Source: a virus
DNA length: 24,556 bases
IMG/VR virus record: IMGVR_UViG_3300033145_000704
Span: 1 to 24,556 of that record
Reading direction: 5' to 3' (one strand)
Positions 7,812-15,387 of the stretch are shown here, piece after piece. Position 1 is the first letter of the stretch. Every line of letters starts with the position of its first letter. A program made the position numbers and the translations under genes. The notes beneath the pieces are model-generated. The model saw nothing but the letters and a program-made list of their open reading frames with translations, did no database searches and was not told the DNA's origin.

Positions 7812-8472
7812 ATACTCGCTTGTCATAGGCAGGTTTCAGCCATTGCATGATGGTCACAAGGCATTGATTAATAAACTTCTTGATAATGGCAAGGATGTTT
7901 GTGTCGCTTTGATGGACACCGAAATAAACTCGAATAATCCATATACTGTCGAACAGCGACAGGAAATGTTCAAAAGTGAATACAGGGACAAGGTAAAGTT
8001 TATTGTGATACCACCGATTTCTGAGGTCTGTTATGGGCGGAACGTGGGCTATGAGTTGAATCGAGTTCACCACGACAAAGAAGGGGTGAGCGCCTCGACA
8101 ATGAGGGGAAGTGACCCTGTCGGAAGGTTTGAATCCGAGGATTTCTGTAAACACTACAAAAAAATGGCCGAGAAAGTGCATCATTTATCCGCTTCGCAGG
8201 GATTCTGGCAGGAAGGCGAAAAGCGGGATATTTGTCGTCCTATTGCTCTGGCTCATTCGGAATTAAGCGAGGCTTTGGAGTGTTTCAGGTTTGATAATCC
8301 GCCCGATAAAAATATATCAGATATGACGGGCGGTGAAGTTCAGTTGTCTGATGTTCTTGGAATTTTAATGGATATGGAAGTCGGTTACGGGCTGGATATA
8401 TCAGGTGCTTTGGCGAAGAAAATGGAATTTAACAAGACCCGCGGCTGGATGCACGGGAACAAGAAGTTTTAA
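7804..8472 (+). CDS. Nucleotidyltransferase (NadM/NMNAT-like) fused to MazG-like pyrophosphohydrolase
   Basis: A 222-residue two-domain protein. Residues 1-about 115 carry the HxGH nucleotidyltransferase signature as GRFQPLHDGH (9-18), the form typical of NadM/NadR nicotinamide-nucleotide adenylyltransferases. SASTMR at 96-101 corresponds to the ISxTxxR motif. This domain is shorter than a free NadM (about 170 residues). Residues about 135-222 look like an all-alpha MazG-type NTP pyrophosphohydrolase, with E153xxE156 (HSELSEALE), D183 (SDVLGILMD) and the usual ending KKMEFNKTRGWMHGNKKF. The third metal ligand of the EXXE...EXXD signature is Q180 instead of Glu, so activity may be altered. The gene overlaps the sulfotransferase by 8 bases. 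It may serve NAD or nucleotide-sugar metabolism, which is inference. Confidence 0.82.
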   Translation: MRKYSLVIGRFQPLHDGHKALINKLLDNGKDVCVALMDTEINSNNPYTVEQRQEMFKSEYRDKVKFIVIPPISEVCYGRNVGYELNRVHHDKEGVSASTMRGSDPVGRFESEDFCKHYKKMAEKVHHLSASQGFWQEGEKRDICRPIALAHSELSEALECFRFDNPPDKNISDMTGGEVQLSDVLGILMDMEVGYGLDISGALAKKMEFNKTRGWMHGNKKF

Positions 8473-8480
8473 GGTGAAAG

Positions 8481-9662
8481 ATGAAACTAAATTTAGGATG
8501 TGGCGATTGTGAAATTGCCGGTTATGAGAATATAGACCGGAAAAAAGGGCAAGAGGTGTTTCCTTTGAATGTTCCTGACGGCTCGTGTGATGAGATACGT
8601 GCATCGCATATTTTAGAACATTTTCCCCATGCTCAGGTTTTGGAGGTTTTAAAACATTGGGTTCGGAAGTTAAAAATCGATGGAGTTTTAAAGATCGCTG
8701 TCCCGGATTTTGGGAAAATCGCGAGAGATTATGTCGCTGGTCGCAAGGTAAACACTACCGGTTATTTGATGGGCGGTCAGATAGACGAGAACGACTATCA
8801 CAAGAGTTTATTCGATGCCGCTTCTCTGGCGGCCCTTATGGACGCTGCCGGGGTTGGCGAGATAACTAAGTTCGATGGCGATGCAAACGATTGCTCAAAT
8901 TTGCCGGTAAGTTTGAATTTGAAGGGTATTAAGCGAGAAGAAAAAAGCGGGATTAAGATAAGTGCGGTAATGAGTATGCCGAGACTGGCCTTTACCGAGA
9001 ATTTCTTCAGCGCGTTCAGAGCTTTAGCTCCTTTGGGGATTCAGTTGTCTAAGGGAACCGGGGCCTACTGGGGGCAGTGTTTAACAAGGATGATGGAAAA
9101 ACATCTTGATGATGGAACTGATTTTATTTTGACAATTGATTATGATACCTGGTTTACGAAAGAACACGTCCACAGGTTGGCGCAGTTAATGGTCGAGAAT
9201 CCCGAAGTGTCGGCGATTGTCCCTTTGCAGACACAAAGGGAAGGTGATTTTCCATTACTGGGCCTGAAAGATGAGAGCGGTCACCCAATTAACAATATCG
9301 ATAATGAATTAATAGAAAAGAATCAGTTAATAAAACTTGCCACGGGGCATTTCGGCTTGACGATGTTCAGGGTTGCGGATTTTAAGAAACTCAAAAAACC
9401 GTGGTTCCTGCCAATCCCTGATCAGAATGGCAGCTGGCACGAAGGCCGGGTCGATGAGGATATTTACTTTTGGAGAAACCTTGAGGATTCGGGTTTAACG
9501 GCTTGTTTAGCTCCCCATTTAAATATAGGACATTTAGAGCTGATGGTAACTTATCCAGGCACAATTGTTGATGAATGGAAGCCGATACACATGCACGTTA
9601 ATGATGTGGAAGATAACGGGCCACCGGCTCATTGTATACCGCAAATAGAAATAAAGGAATAA
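8481..9662 (+). CDS. Methyltransferase-glycosyltransferase fusion
   Basis: A 393-residue protein in two parts. Residues 1-about 150 are a class I SAM methyltransferase: motif I LNLGCGD at 3-9, the acidic ENIDRKK strand, and HILEHFPHAQV, which is typical of Methyltransf_11. Residues about 158-390 look like a GT-A fold glycosyltransferase, with a DYD metal motif at 220-222 (LTIDYDTWFT), a GHFGLTMFR segment, and VDEDIYFWRNLEDSG as the likely acceptor and catalytic region. The ribosome site AAGGTGAAAG ends next to the ATG and repeats the one used by the sulfotransferase. The fusion suggests addition and methylation of a sugar on one target. The target could be a virion protein or host surface polymer and is unknown. 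Confidence 0.85.
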   Translation: MKLNLGCGDCEIAGYENIDRKKGQEVFPLNVPDGSCDEIRASHILEHFPHAQVLEVLKHWVRKLKIDGVLKIAVPDFGKIARDYVAGRKVNTTGYLMGGQIDENDYHKSLFDAASLAALMDAAGVGEITKFDGDANDCSNLPVSLNLKGIKREEKSGIKISAVMSMPRLAFTENFFSAFRALAPLGIQLSKGTGAYWGQCLTRMMEKHLDDGTDFILTIDYDTWFTKEHVHRLAQLMVENPEVSAIVPLQTQREGDFPLLGLKDESGHPINNIDNELIEKNQLIKLATGHFGLTMFRVADFKKLKKPWFLPIPDQNGSWHEGRVDEDIYFWRNLEDSGLTACLAPHLNIGHLELMVTYPGTIVDEWKPIHMHVNDVEDNGPPAHCIPQIEIKE

Positions 9663-9665
9663 ATT

Positions 9666-10166
9666 ATGGCAATAGTAAATCAAATTGATGGCGATATGCA
9701 CGTTCGCGGTGCTTTGACAGCAACAACATTAACGCCGTCGAGCGGAGCGGTGACTAATGGTCACGTTAACGCCTCTGCCGCAATCGCAGCAACCAAAATG
9801 CAACATCAATATGAAAAGGTTTATGCGCAGGAATCAGCAACGGCAGCAGCAGACGAGAGCAGGGTTATCCACGTTGTTTACGGTGCGACCGGAACCATAG
9901 TAACCTTTAAAGCTGGTTCGGTCGCAGCCAATGTTGGCGATAGCACGGTAACTGTTGATCTCGAGAAAAATGGCGTTTCGGTTTTGACGGCGGCAATCAC
10001 CCTTGATAACACCAATGCCGCATTTACGCCGGAAGCGGGGACGATAGATTCGGCAAGTGTTTCCGATGGCGACGTTTTAGAGGTTGTTATCGATGCAACT
10101 GTTGGTACGGGGACATTAGCCAAGGGTGTTTATGGCAGTCTTATAATCAGAGAGGATGCTGCATAA
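9666..10166 (+). CDS. Putative virion protein, head-fibre-like
   Basis: A 166-residue Ala/Thr/Val-rich protein. The segment ASAAIAATKMQHQYEKVYAQ, followed by a strand-rich region (VIHVVYGATGTIVTFKAG, DSTVTVDLEKNGVSVL, AITLDN), resembles a family of small structural proteins found beside capsid and connector genes in many environmental phages. The N-terminal 40 residues look like an attachment segment and the rest like a beta-sandwich exposed on the particle. It follows the enzyme cassette and precedes the connector, which it overlaps by one base. It might be the protein modified by the cassette enzymes, but that is only a guess from position. Confidence 0.7.
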   Translation: MAIVNQIDGDMHVRGALTATTLTPSSGAVTNGHVNASAAIAATKMQHQYEKVYAQESATAAADESRVIHVVYGATGTIVTFKAGSVAANVGDSTVTVDLEKNGVSVLTAAITLDNTNAAFTPEAGTIDSASVSDGDVLEVVIDATVGTGTLAKGVYGSLIIREDAA

Positions 10167-10948
10167 TGAATAGTGTGGTAACGGCTCCGGTTTGTGAGCC
10201 TTTACATTTAGACGAAGTAAAGAACCATTTAAGAGTTGACGGTACCGATGACGACACCCTGATAAGTTCTTTGATTAGAGCGGCGAGAATTTATTGTGAG
10301 AAGTTCCAGAACCGCTCTTATGTTACACAGACCCGCAAACTGACTCTCGATGGGTTTCCTAATGAATTTGAATTAGGTTATTGCCCGGTTGATTCGGTAA
10401 GTTCTATAACTTATATCGATTCGGCGGGTGATACTCAAACTTTGTCAAGTTCTTATTATGACACCGACGCCACTTCGGAGCCTGCAAGGATCGTCGAGGC
10501 TTATTCTTATTCGTGGCCCGGTATCAGAGGGGATATTAATTCCGTTGAGGTCACTTATATTGCCGGTTATGCCTCAAAGGTAACGGTTGTTGCCGATACA
10601 GATGTATTTACAATCTCAGGTAAGACACTATCTGATAATGATGTTATCAGATTTAGTAATTCCGGGGGTTCGCTACCAAAAGGGCTGTCAGCCGACACCG
10701 ATTATTATGTAATTAGTGCTTCGGGGTCAACTTTTAAAGTATCGATATCAGAGGGCGGGGAAGCGGTTGATATTACCGACACGGGTTCAGGTATTACCTT
10801 TGTGGGCGAAATACCAGCCTCTATTCGCTCTGCTATGTTACTTTTAACAGGTCATTTATACGAGAACCGGGAGAACACTTCGCCCTTGACTATAAACAGG
10901 GTTCCTTTTGCAGCTAAAGATTTACTTATTCAGGAGAGGGTGTTTTGA
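10166..10948 (+). CDS. Head-tail connector (gp6-like) with inserted domain
   Basis: A 260-residue connector of the phage gp6/phiE125 gp8 type. The helical start (EPLHLDEVKNHLRVDGTDDD, then LIRAARIYCEKFQNRS) and the end (IPASIRSAMLLLTGHLYENRE) are characteristic. It forms the ring that joins portal and neck. In usual members the VTYIAGY strand is followed after a few residues by the IPxxIRxA helix. Here residues about 137-214 are inserted between them. The insert has the pattern VFTISGKTLSDNDVIRF, LPKGLSADTDYYVIS, STFKVS and VDITDTGSGITF, which resembles a beta-rich module I associate with other phage proteins. Start and stop overlap both neighbours, indicating coupled translation. Confidence 0.88.
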   Translation: MNSVVTAPVCEPLHLDEVKNHLRVDGTDDDTLISSLIRAARIYCEKFQNRSYVTQTRKLTLDGFPNEFELGYCPVDSVSSITYIDSAGDTQTLSSSYYDTDATSEPARIVEAYSYSWPGIRGDINSVEVTYIAGYASKVTVVADTDVFTISGKTLSDNDVIRFSNSGGSLPKGLSADTDYYVISASGSTFKVSISEGGEAVDITDTGSGITFVGEIPASIRSAMLLLTGHLYENRENTSPLTINRVPFAAKDLLIQERVF

Positions 10949-11262
10949 GGGCTGGCCGATTAAGACATCGAGTTGAGTTGCAAAGCGTGACCCGAACACA
11001 GGATGGTTATGGCGAAGCCGATGAGAGCTGGTCCACTTATACCACTGTCTGGGCGGCTATTGAGCCGTTAAGAGGGCAGGAAAGATACCTTGCTCAGCAG
11101 GTAAACTCCGACACCGAAATTAAAGTTGTTGTCAGATATAATTCGTCGGTGGATTCCGAGGATCGTGTATTAATCGGGTCGAGGGTTCTTGAGGTTGTTG
11201 GTGTTATCAATCCGGGCGAGCGAGATGAATATTTAGAGTTGCTTTGCAGGGAGATAACATGA
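10945..11262 (+). CDS. Head-tail joining protein (gp16-like adaptor)
   Basis: A 105-residue protein of the phage head-tail joining family (SPP1 gp16 type). It shows the typical opening AGRLRHRVELQSVTRTQDGYGE, the WAAIEPLRGQERYLAQQ segment and the VGVINPGERDEYLELLCREI end. It closes the connector channel and provides the interface for the tail. The start is TTG at 10945 overlapping the previous stop (TTGA), with AGGAGAGGG at 10932-10940. No ATG is available in the right place. Confidence 0.9.
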   Translation: MRAGRLRHRVELQSVTRTQDGYGEADESWSTYTTVWAAIEPLRGQERYLAQQVNSDTEIKVVVRYNSSVDSEDRVLIGSRVLEVVGVINPGERDEYLELLCREIT

Positions 11263-11726
11263 TTTCCATACAATTAGAGAATGGCCCTGAATTACAAAGA
11301 CAGCTTGACAAACTTGAAAAGAAAGTTGCTAAAAAGATAATCCGCAAGGCTGTTAGGGCTGGACAAAAACCTGTATTAGCAAAGGCAAAAGAGAATGCCT
11401 GGAATATGGTCGGCGGGATGATGGGTCGGTTAATAGCCAAGAACACTGCCATAAGAATTCCGAAGAAGAAAAGAAGGGGTGGATATACTTTGTCGGTAAG
11501 ACAAAAGCCCGGCATACCTGAGTTTATACACAATACAAAGAACGGGGTTAGATATTATATACCTGCCGCTATTGAATTTGGACACGCGGCCCCGGGCGAC
11601 AAAGGCGGTGCCAAACATGTGGCGGCTGTGCCTTTTATGCGAGATGCGGCAAAACTTCAAAAGAGCCAATCAGAGATAATTGTTAAGCGAGAAATACTTC
11701 AGGGAATTAGGCGGGAGACAAGATGA
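11259..11726 (+). CDS. HK97 gp10-like neck/tail completion protein
   Basis: A 155-residue basic protein of the HK97 gp10 family. The helix PELQRQLDKLEKKVAKKIIRKAVRAG leads into the VLAKAKENA segment, and HAAPGDKGGAKHVAAVPFMRDA near the end is the conserved part. It is a neck component acting between connector and tail tube. ATG 11259 is preferred with AGGGAG at 11248-11253. An upstream TTG at 11244 in the same frame would put the ribosome site inside the gene. The gene overlaps both neighbours by a few bases. Confidence 0.88.
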   Translation: MISIQLENGPELQRQLDKLEKKVAKKIIRKAVRAGQKPVLAKAKENAWNMVGGMMGRLIAKNTAIRIPKKKRRGGYTLSVRQKPGIPEFIHNTKNGVRYYIPAAIEFGHAAPGDKGGAKHVAAVPFMRDAAKLQKSQSEIIVKREILQGIRRETR

Positions 11727-11989
11727 GTGAATCACCAGAGATATATGAGATATTCTGTAAAGACAGATTTGATAAGTTAGACAAGGGGTTGGAACAGATA
11801 TTTACCGCATTAAACGGCAACGGGAATAAGGGCATTAAGCAAGAGGTGCTGGAATGCAAACTCAAGGTGGCGATACTCGAAAAAGCGGAATCAGAAAGAA
11901 GAAAACAAAAGACCAGTTTCTACGCCGCACTGGTTCTTATTGTTATATCGACAGTCCTGAATCTCTCGCTGACGTTATTTTCGAGCTGA
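11723..11989 (+). CDS. Small coiled-coil membrane protein, XhlA-like
   Basis: An 88-residue protein with a charged helical N-terminal part (CKDRFDKLDKGLEQIFTALN, then GIKQEVLECKLKVAILEKAESE) and one C-terminal membrane helix (FYAALVLIVISTVLNLSLTLF, about residues 67-86). This arrangement resembles small phage tail-anchored proteins of the hemolysin XhlA type, some of which assist lysis. No holin or endolysin partner is obvious nearby. The start overlaps the gp10-like stop (ATGA). A lysis or membrane-docking role is inferred from shape only. Confidence 0.6.
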   Translation: MSESPEIYEIFCKDRFDKLDKGLEQIFTALNGNGNKGIKQEVLECKLKVAILEKAESERRKQKTSFYAALVLIVISTVLNLSLTLFSS

Positions 11990-12072
11990 ACAGGCTAATA
12001 CTATTAAAGTCGAGCCAGAAGGAAAAACACCTGAAATGGTTAAAGGAAATACAAAATGAAATATATAAATAA
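11854..12072 (+). CDS. Possible nested/overlapping small gene
   Basis: A 72-residue reading frame that starts inside the preceding membrane-protein gene in another frame and runs past its stop, filling the 66-base gap before the next gene. AGAGGTG at 11842-11848 lies 5 bases before ATG 11854. The second half (ADVIFELNRLILLKSSQKEKHLKWLKEIQNEIYK, shown only by its helix pattern) is a plausible amphipathic helix. The first half is very basic and may be a by-product of the overlapped gene. No family is recognised. It may be real, or only its last part may be a relic. Confidence 0.3.
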   Translation: MQTQGGDTRKSGIRKKKTKDQFLRRTGSYCYIDSPESLADVIFELNRLILLKSSQKEKHLKWLKEIQNEIYK

Positions 12073-12373
12073 AAAGGCCTGGCTATTGGTTCTTTGCCTG
12101 TTCTTTACGGTTATGCTGTATAACTGCCACGAACCGGCGGTTCAGTTATCGCCAGAGCCTGAAACAGAAAATCTTTGCAGTGGCCATATTGTGCCCGATT
12201 TAAGACATACGGGCATGCTTTACATTCCAAATGGATGCACCTTTGCTTGCGGCGAAAACTTCGTTGTGGTCAAAGAGGGTGGGGTGTTTTTCTCTTATTC
12301 GCTTTTGAATAAGATGGTTGAAGAAGAGCGACAAAAGAAAATGGCTAAGGGAAATATAATTAGGGGACAATAA
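12056..12373 (+). CDS. Small secreted or membrane-anchored protein
   Basis: A 105-residue protein with a basic N-terminus (MKYINKK) and a hydrophobic segment (AWLLVLCLFFTVMLYNC, about residues 8-24), which can be a signal peptide or anchor. LYNC at the end is a poor lipobox because Asn precedes the Cys, so a lipoprotein is possible but not convincing. The outer part has a proline- and acid-rich linker, three more cysteines and a charged C-terminal helix (KMVEEERQKKMAKG). AAAGGAA at 12042-12048 supports the start. It follows another small membrane protein, so the pair could be lysis or superinfection-exclusion accessories. No family is recognised. Confidence 0.6.
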   Translation: MKYINKKAWLLVLCLFFTVMLYNCHEPAVQLSPEPETENLCSGHIVPDLRHTGMLYIPNGCTFACGENFVVVKEGGVFFSYSLLNKMVEEERQKKMAKGNIIRGQ

Positions 12374-12639
12374 TGGCAATAAGCGATAAATTACAAACAC
12401 AGTTTAACGAGTTGACGCAAACTCAAAGAGCAGTACAGGTAAAAGCGAAACTCCAGAATATTCGGTCTGAGATTATCAGGACGAACTCTGAAATTCAGGA
12501 AATAGCCGATGCTGGAGCTTTAAACCTTCTGGATACCGAGATTAAGAAAACTCTTAATTCGGCTTGGAATATCTTAAAACAAGCCGAAGCTGCCTTTGAA
12601 GATGTCAACATAAAGGAACTTTTAGACTGGAGACCGTAA
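12373..12639 (+). CDS. Small helical protein of unknown function
   Basis: An 88-residue, almost wholly helical protein with heptad-like spacing (LQTQFNELTQTQRAVQVKAKLQNIRSEI pattern; described, not a known motif) and no cysteine, membrane segment or enzyme motif. The start ATG shares one base with the previous stop, and the fibre-like gene follows immediately after its TAA. This coupling suggests a helper of the fibre protein, such as a chaperone or adaptor, but that is inference from position. Confidence 0.55.
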   Translation: MAISDKLQTQFNELTQTQRAVQVKAKLQNIRSEIIRTNSEIQEIADAGALNLLDTEIKKTLNSAWNILKQAEAAFEDVNIKELLDWRP

Positions 12640-14238
12640 ATGGCTGTTCCAACACTCGCAACAAATGCCGCTGCCGATACTTTACGGATAACTGGTGGAA
12701 CTGAAGGCGACCCCGTAACGTGGAACGACGTTTGGGACTGGGACGACGGTGGTGGTTCATCCGGCGGGGACGGCGATGTTCCCAAAGATGGCGGTGGTAC
12801 TGCCAAAGTCAATACTTTTATGACCGAACACGTAGCAGATGGTATGTATCAGATTTTAAAGAATGTTGATTTTGGCGATACCTCTACGGCAACTTATTTC
12901 CAGTCTAAAAATGAGATGGTCTATTTTGAAGACGCCAAAGTATTTAATATCACAAATTCAGCCGTTTTAGAAATTGGCGACCTAACAGGAGATTGGGGTG
13001 TGTCTGCCTCTATGTGGCGATTAAAACCTACAGCTTTATGGAGCATTGCTGCAAGTAATCAAACAGGTGCAATACTCAGAACATATAATTCCATTCTTAG
13101 GTTAAGGTCTGATATAACGATAGATATATATTTAATTTGGACGGCTCGAAATTTTACGCTTAATCCCGAAGGCGGCAACCAAGATAAGATGTTTTTTCAT
13201 CCAACGGCAACAATAAGTTGGAAAAGATGTTTTGTAACCGACGCTCGCGGTTTATATTTTTATGCCAATCCGAGTGACTGGGAAAATGTTCATTGCCATA
13301 GTTTTCTTGCCGGACTGTATTTTTACGAGTCTGCAACTCTTGTAAATCCATATATAACAGGTATAGGCAGTTATGATATTTTAGTAATTGGAGCGACTAC
13401 GGGAATTGTTAAAGACCCTTTGTTTAGGATATCTAAACCGTATATTAGTGCTGCTGGCGGTATTCTTATCGAGCAATACACCTGCAACATCCACGTAACA
13501 GATTCAGATGGAAACGATTTGTCAGGTGTTACAGTTCTCTGTGAAGATAAAGACGGTGGTGAAGTGTTTAGCGTAGAAACGGACGCAGAGGGAGATATAG
13601 CCGAGCAAACAATTAATTATAAACAGTGGGCAGGGACAGAGGAAGCACTTACAGAGTACTCACCGCATAAATTTACATTTAGACACGATGATTATCCCGA
13701 TTATGTTATGGAAGATGTAACCGTCGATCATCCTATAGTTTGGAGAATAGAAATGGGAATTTCAACATCAGATTTAGAAACCTCAGTTGGAAATGCTTTA
13801 ACGACTTATGATCCACCGACAAAAACGGAACTCGATTCTGCGGTATCGCCGCTGGCAACTTCAGCGGCATTAGCAACGCACGACAGTAAACTTAATACGG
13901 TGGATTCTAATGTTGACGCGATTTTGATTGATACAGGAACTACACTGGACGGGAAGATTGACACTATAGATTCTAATGTCGATGCGGTTGTGGGTAAGCT
14001 GCCCACCAATTACGTTATGGGCTCTTCTGTTCAAACAGCTAAAGATGACGAGATTGACTTCATAAAGAATGTATTAGAAGGTGACGCAGAGATTGATACC
14101 GATGCAACGCCGTGGCAGTTGGTGGTCAAGATTAAAGGAACGGATACAGAATTAATCAGAAAAGACCTTAAAGATGCTTCAGGTGACAATGTCATTGAAG
14201 ATTCAACCATTGTTGGTCAACAAACGGAGCCTGCATAA
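12640..14238 (+). CDS. Fibre-like virion protein with beta-helix and repeat stalk
   Basis: A 532-residue modular protein. Residues 1-70 are Gly/Asp-rich (GGGSSGGDGD). Residues about 80-280 have the short repeated strands of a parallel beta-helix, with aromatic-rich turns. Residues about 282-372 (IHVTDSDGNDLSGVTVLCED) resemble a carboxypeptidase-regulatory/Ig-like domain. A stalk follows with DSNVDA at 422-427 and again at 444-449, a 22-residue repeat suggesting a trimeric coiled coil. The end (about 468-525; TPWQLVVKIKG, ELIRKDLKD) matches a tip segment frequent in environmental phage fibres. It may be a receptor-binding or neck-whisker fibre. Its position between connector and tail terminator, not at the tail tip, favours neck or capsid attachment. 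Confidence 0.7.
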   Translation: MAVPTLATNAAADTLRITGGTEGDPVTWNDVWDWDDGGGSSGGDGDVPKDGGGTAKVNTFMTEHVADGMYQILKNVDFGDTSTATYFQSKNEMVYFEDAKVFNITNSAVLEIGDLTGDWGVSASMWRLKPTALWSIAASNQTGAILRTYNSILRLRSDITIDIYLIWTARNFTLNPEGGNQDKMFFHPTATISWKRCFVTDARGLYFYANPSDWENVHCHSFLAGLYFYESATLVNPYITGIGSYDILVIGATTGIVKDPLFRISKPYISAAGGILIEQYTCNIHVTDSDGNDLSGVTVLCEDKDGGEVFSVETDAEGDIAEQTINYKQWAGTEEALTEYSPHKFTFRHDDYPDYVMEDVTVDHPIVWRIEMGISTSDLETSVGNALTTYDPPTKTELDSAVSPLATSAALATHDSKLNTVDSNVDAILIDTGTTLDGKIDTIDSNVDAVVGKLPTNYVMGSSVQTAKDDEIDFIKNVLEGDAEIDTDATPWQLVVKIKGTDTELIRKDLKDASGDNVIEDSTIVGQQTEPA

Positions 14239-14960
14239 TGAGAGTATTTCCGGCGGAAATCGGGGTGAGTTTTGGTTTTTTATCTGCGCCTGACGCGCCC
14301 ACTCTATCGGTAGTTGATGGTGGCGATGCCGATAGTGCTGTTGCGAGCGTAACCGGAACAGGGACTATACAACTTTATTACAGGTTAAAGACCGAGTCGG
14401 ACTGGACAACAGGGGAAACCAGAACGGGTGACGGCGATATTACTCAAACCGGATTAACCGCAAGCAAATGGTATGAGTTTTACGCAACGGCAACAGATGG
14501 GGGTACATCGGGGCCGAGTTCGGTCGAGACCGTTCATATTGCCGGTACTGATGATAATACCATCGAGACTTCGTTGTATTCAATTTTGAGCGGCGATGGC
14601 GATGTAACCGATAAAGTATCTACAAGAATATATCCGGTATTAATTCCGCAAAAAGCCGATATGCCCGCAATTGCCTTTCAGCAGATAAGCGCAGACAGAG
14701 AGTACACTATGGCCGGTGAAGTGGGAATGACATCTATAACTTATCAGGTAAGTTGCTTTGCGGATTCTTATTCAGAATCAAGAGAACTTGCCGATGTCGT
14801 CAGAATTGCTTTAAGCGATTATTCCGGGACGGTGAACGGACGGTATATTTACACGATATTCATTCAGGGAGAAGGTGACATTCCAAACATATCACCTGAA
14901 TTTAAAAGATACGGTAAAAGATTGGATTTTGAGGTTTGGTTCAAAGAACAATTAAGTTAA
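14238..14960 (+). CDS. FN3-like domain fused to tail terminator (DUF3168-like)
   Basis: A 240-residue protein. Residues about 15-102 look like a fibronectin type III/Ig fold: APDAPTLSVVDGG, YYRLKTESDW, ITQTGLTASKWYEFYATATDGG. Residues about 106-240 match the tail completion/terminator family (DUF3168, gp17-like), with ETSLYSILSGDGDVTDKV, RIYPVLIPQKADMPAIAFQQI and SYSESRELADVVRIAL. The terminator ring caps the tail tube on the head side. It lies just before the tube genes, as expected, and overlaps the fibre gene by one base. An Ig-type domain on the terminator is uncommon and would decorate the neck, perhaps for weak binding to cell-surface glycans. Confidence 0.82.
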   Translation: MRVFPAEIGVSFGFLSAPDAPTLSVVDGGDADSAVASVTGTGTIQLYYRLKTESDWTTGETRTGDGDITQTGLTASKWYEFYATATDGGTSGPSSVETVHIAGTDDNTIETSLYSILSGDGDVTDKVSTRIYPVLIPQKADMPAIAFQQISADREYTMAGEVGMTSITYQVSCFADSYSESRELADVVRIALSDYSGTVNGRYIYTIFIQGEGDIPNISPEFKRYGKRLDFEVWFKEQLS

Positions 14961-14973
14961 TGGGGGTTTAATT

Positions 14974-15378
14974 ATGAGTGACGGTTCACACGGACACGGT
15001 ACATCCCTATCGATTGGCGGGACGACAGTTGGAAACATAGTCTCCATAAGCGGCCCCGACCAGTCAAGGGATAACATTGACATATCGACAATGGATTCTT
15101 CCAGTAAGTGGCGAGAATACATTCCGGGTATGATTGATGCGGGAGAATTGACGGTGGAGGTTAATTACGATGGGACTGCTTCGGGGGATGCTAATTTCCT
15201 GAGCCAGCAGATAACGGCAACTGCGCAGACCTGTCTTATTACTTTCCCCGATACATCAAGTTTTTCCTGCTCAGGGTTCATTACGGGATTAGGTTACGCA
15301 ATCCCGTTTGATGACAAGGTATCTCAAAGCGTAACATTAAAACTTACTGGTACGCCGACTTATACTGATGTGGCGTAA
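14974..15378 (+). CDS. Major tail tube protein, copy 1
   Basis: A 134-residue tail tube protein. SISGPDQSRDNIDISTMDSS, SKWREYIPGM, ELTVEVNYDG and FITGLGYAIPFDDKVSQSVTLKLTG follow the strand order of the siphophage tube family. It polymerises into hexameric rings around the tape measure. The start region (TGGGGG, A/T spacer, ATG; 14961-14976) is identical over 16 bases to that of the capsid gene. The next gene, 9 bases downstream, is a close paralogue (about 70 percent identity by eye). Confidence 0.92.
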   Translation: MSDGSHGHGTSLSIGGTTVGNIVSISGPDQSRDNIDISTMDSSSKWREYIPGMIDAGELTVEVNYDGTASGDANFLSQQITATAQTCLITFPDTSSFSCSGFITGLGYAIPFDDKVSQSVTLKLTGTPTYTDVA

Positions 15379-15387
15379 GGGGGAATT

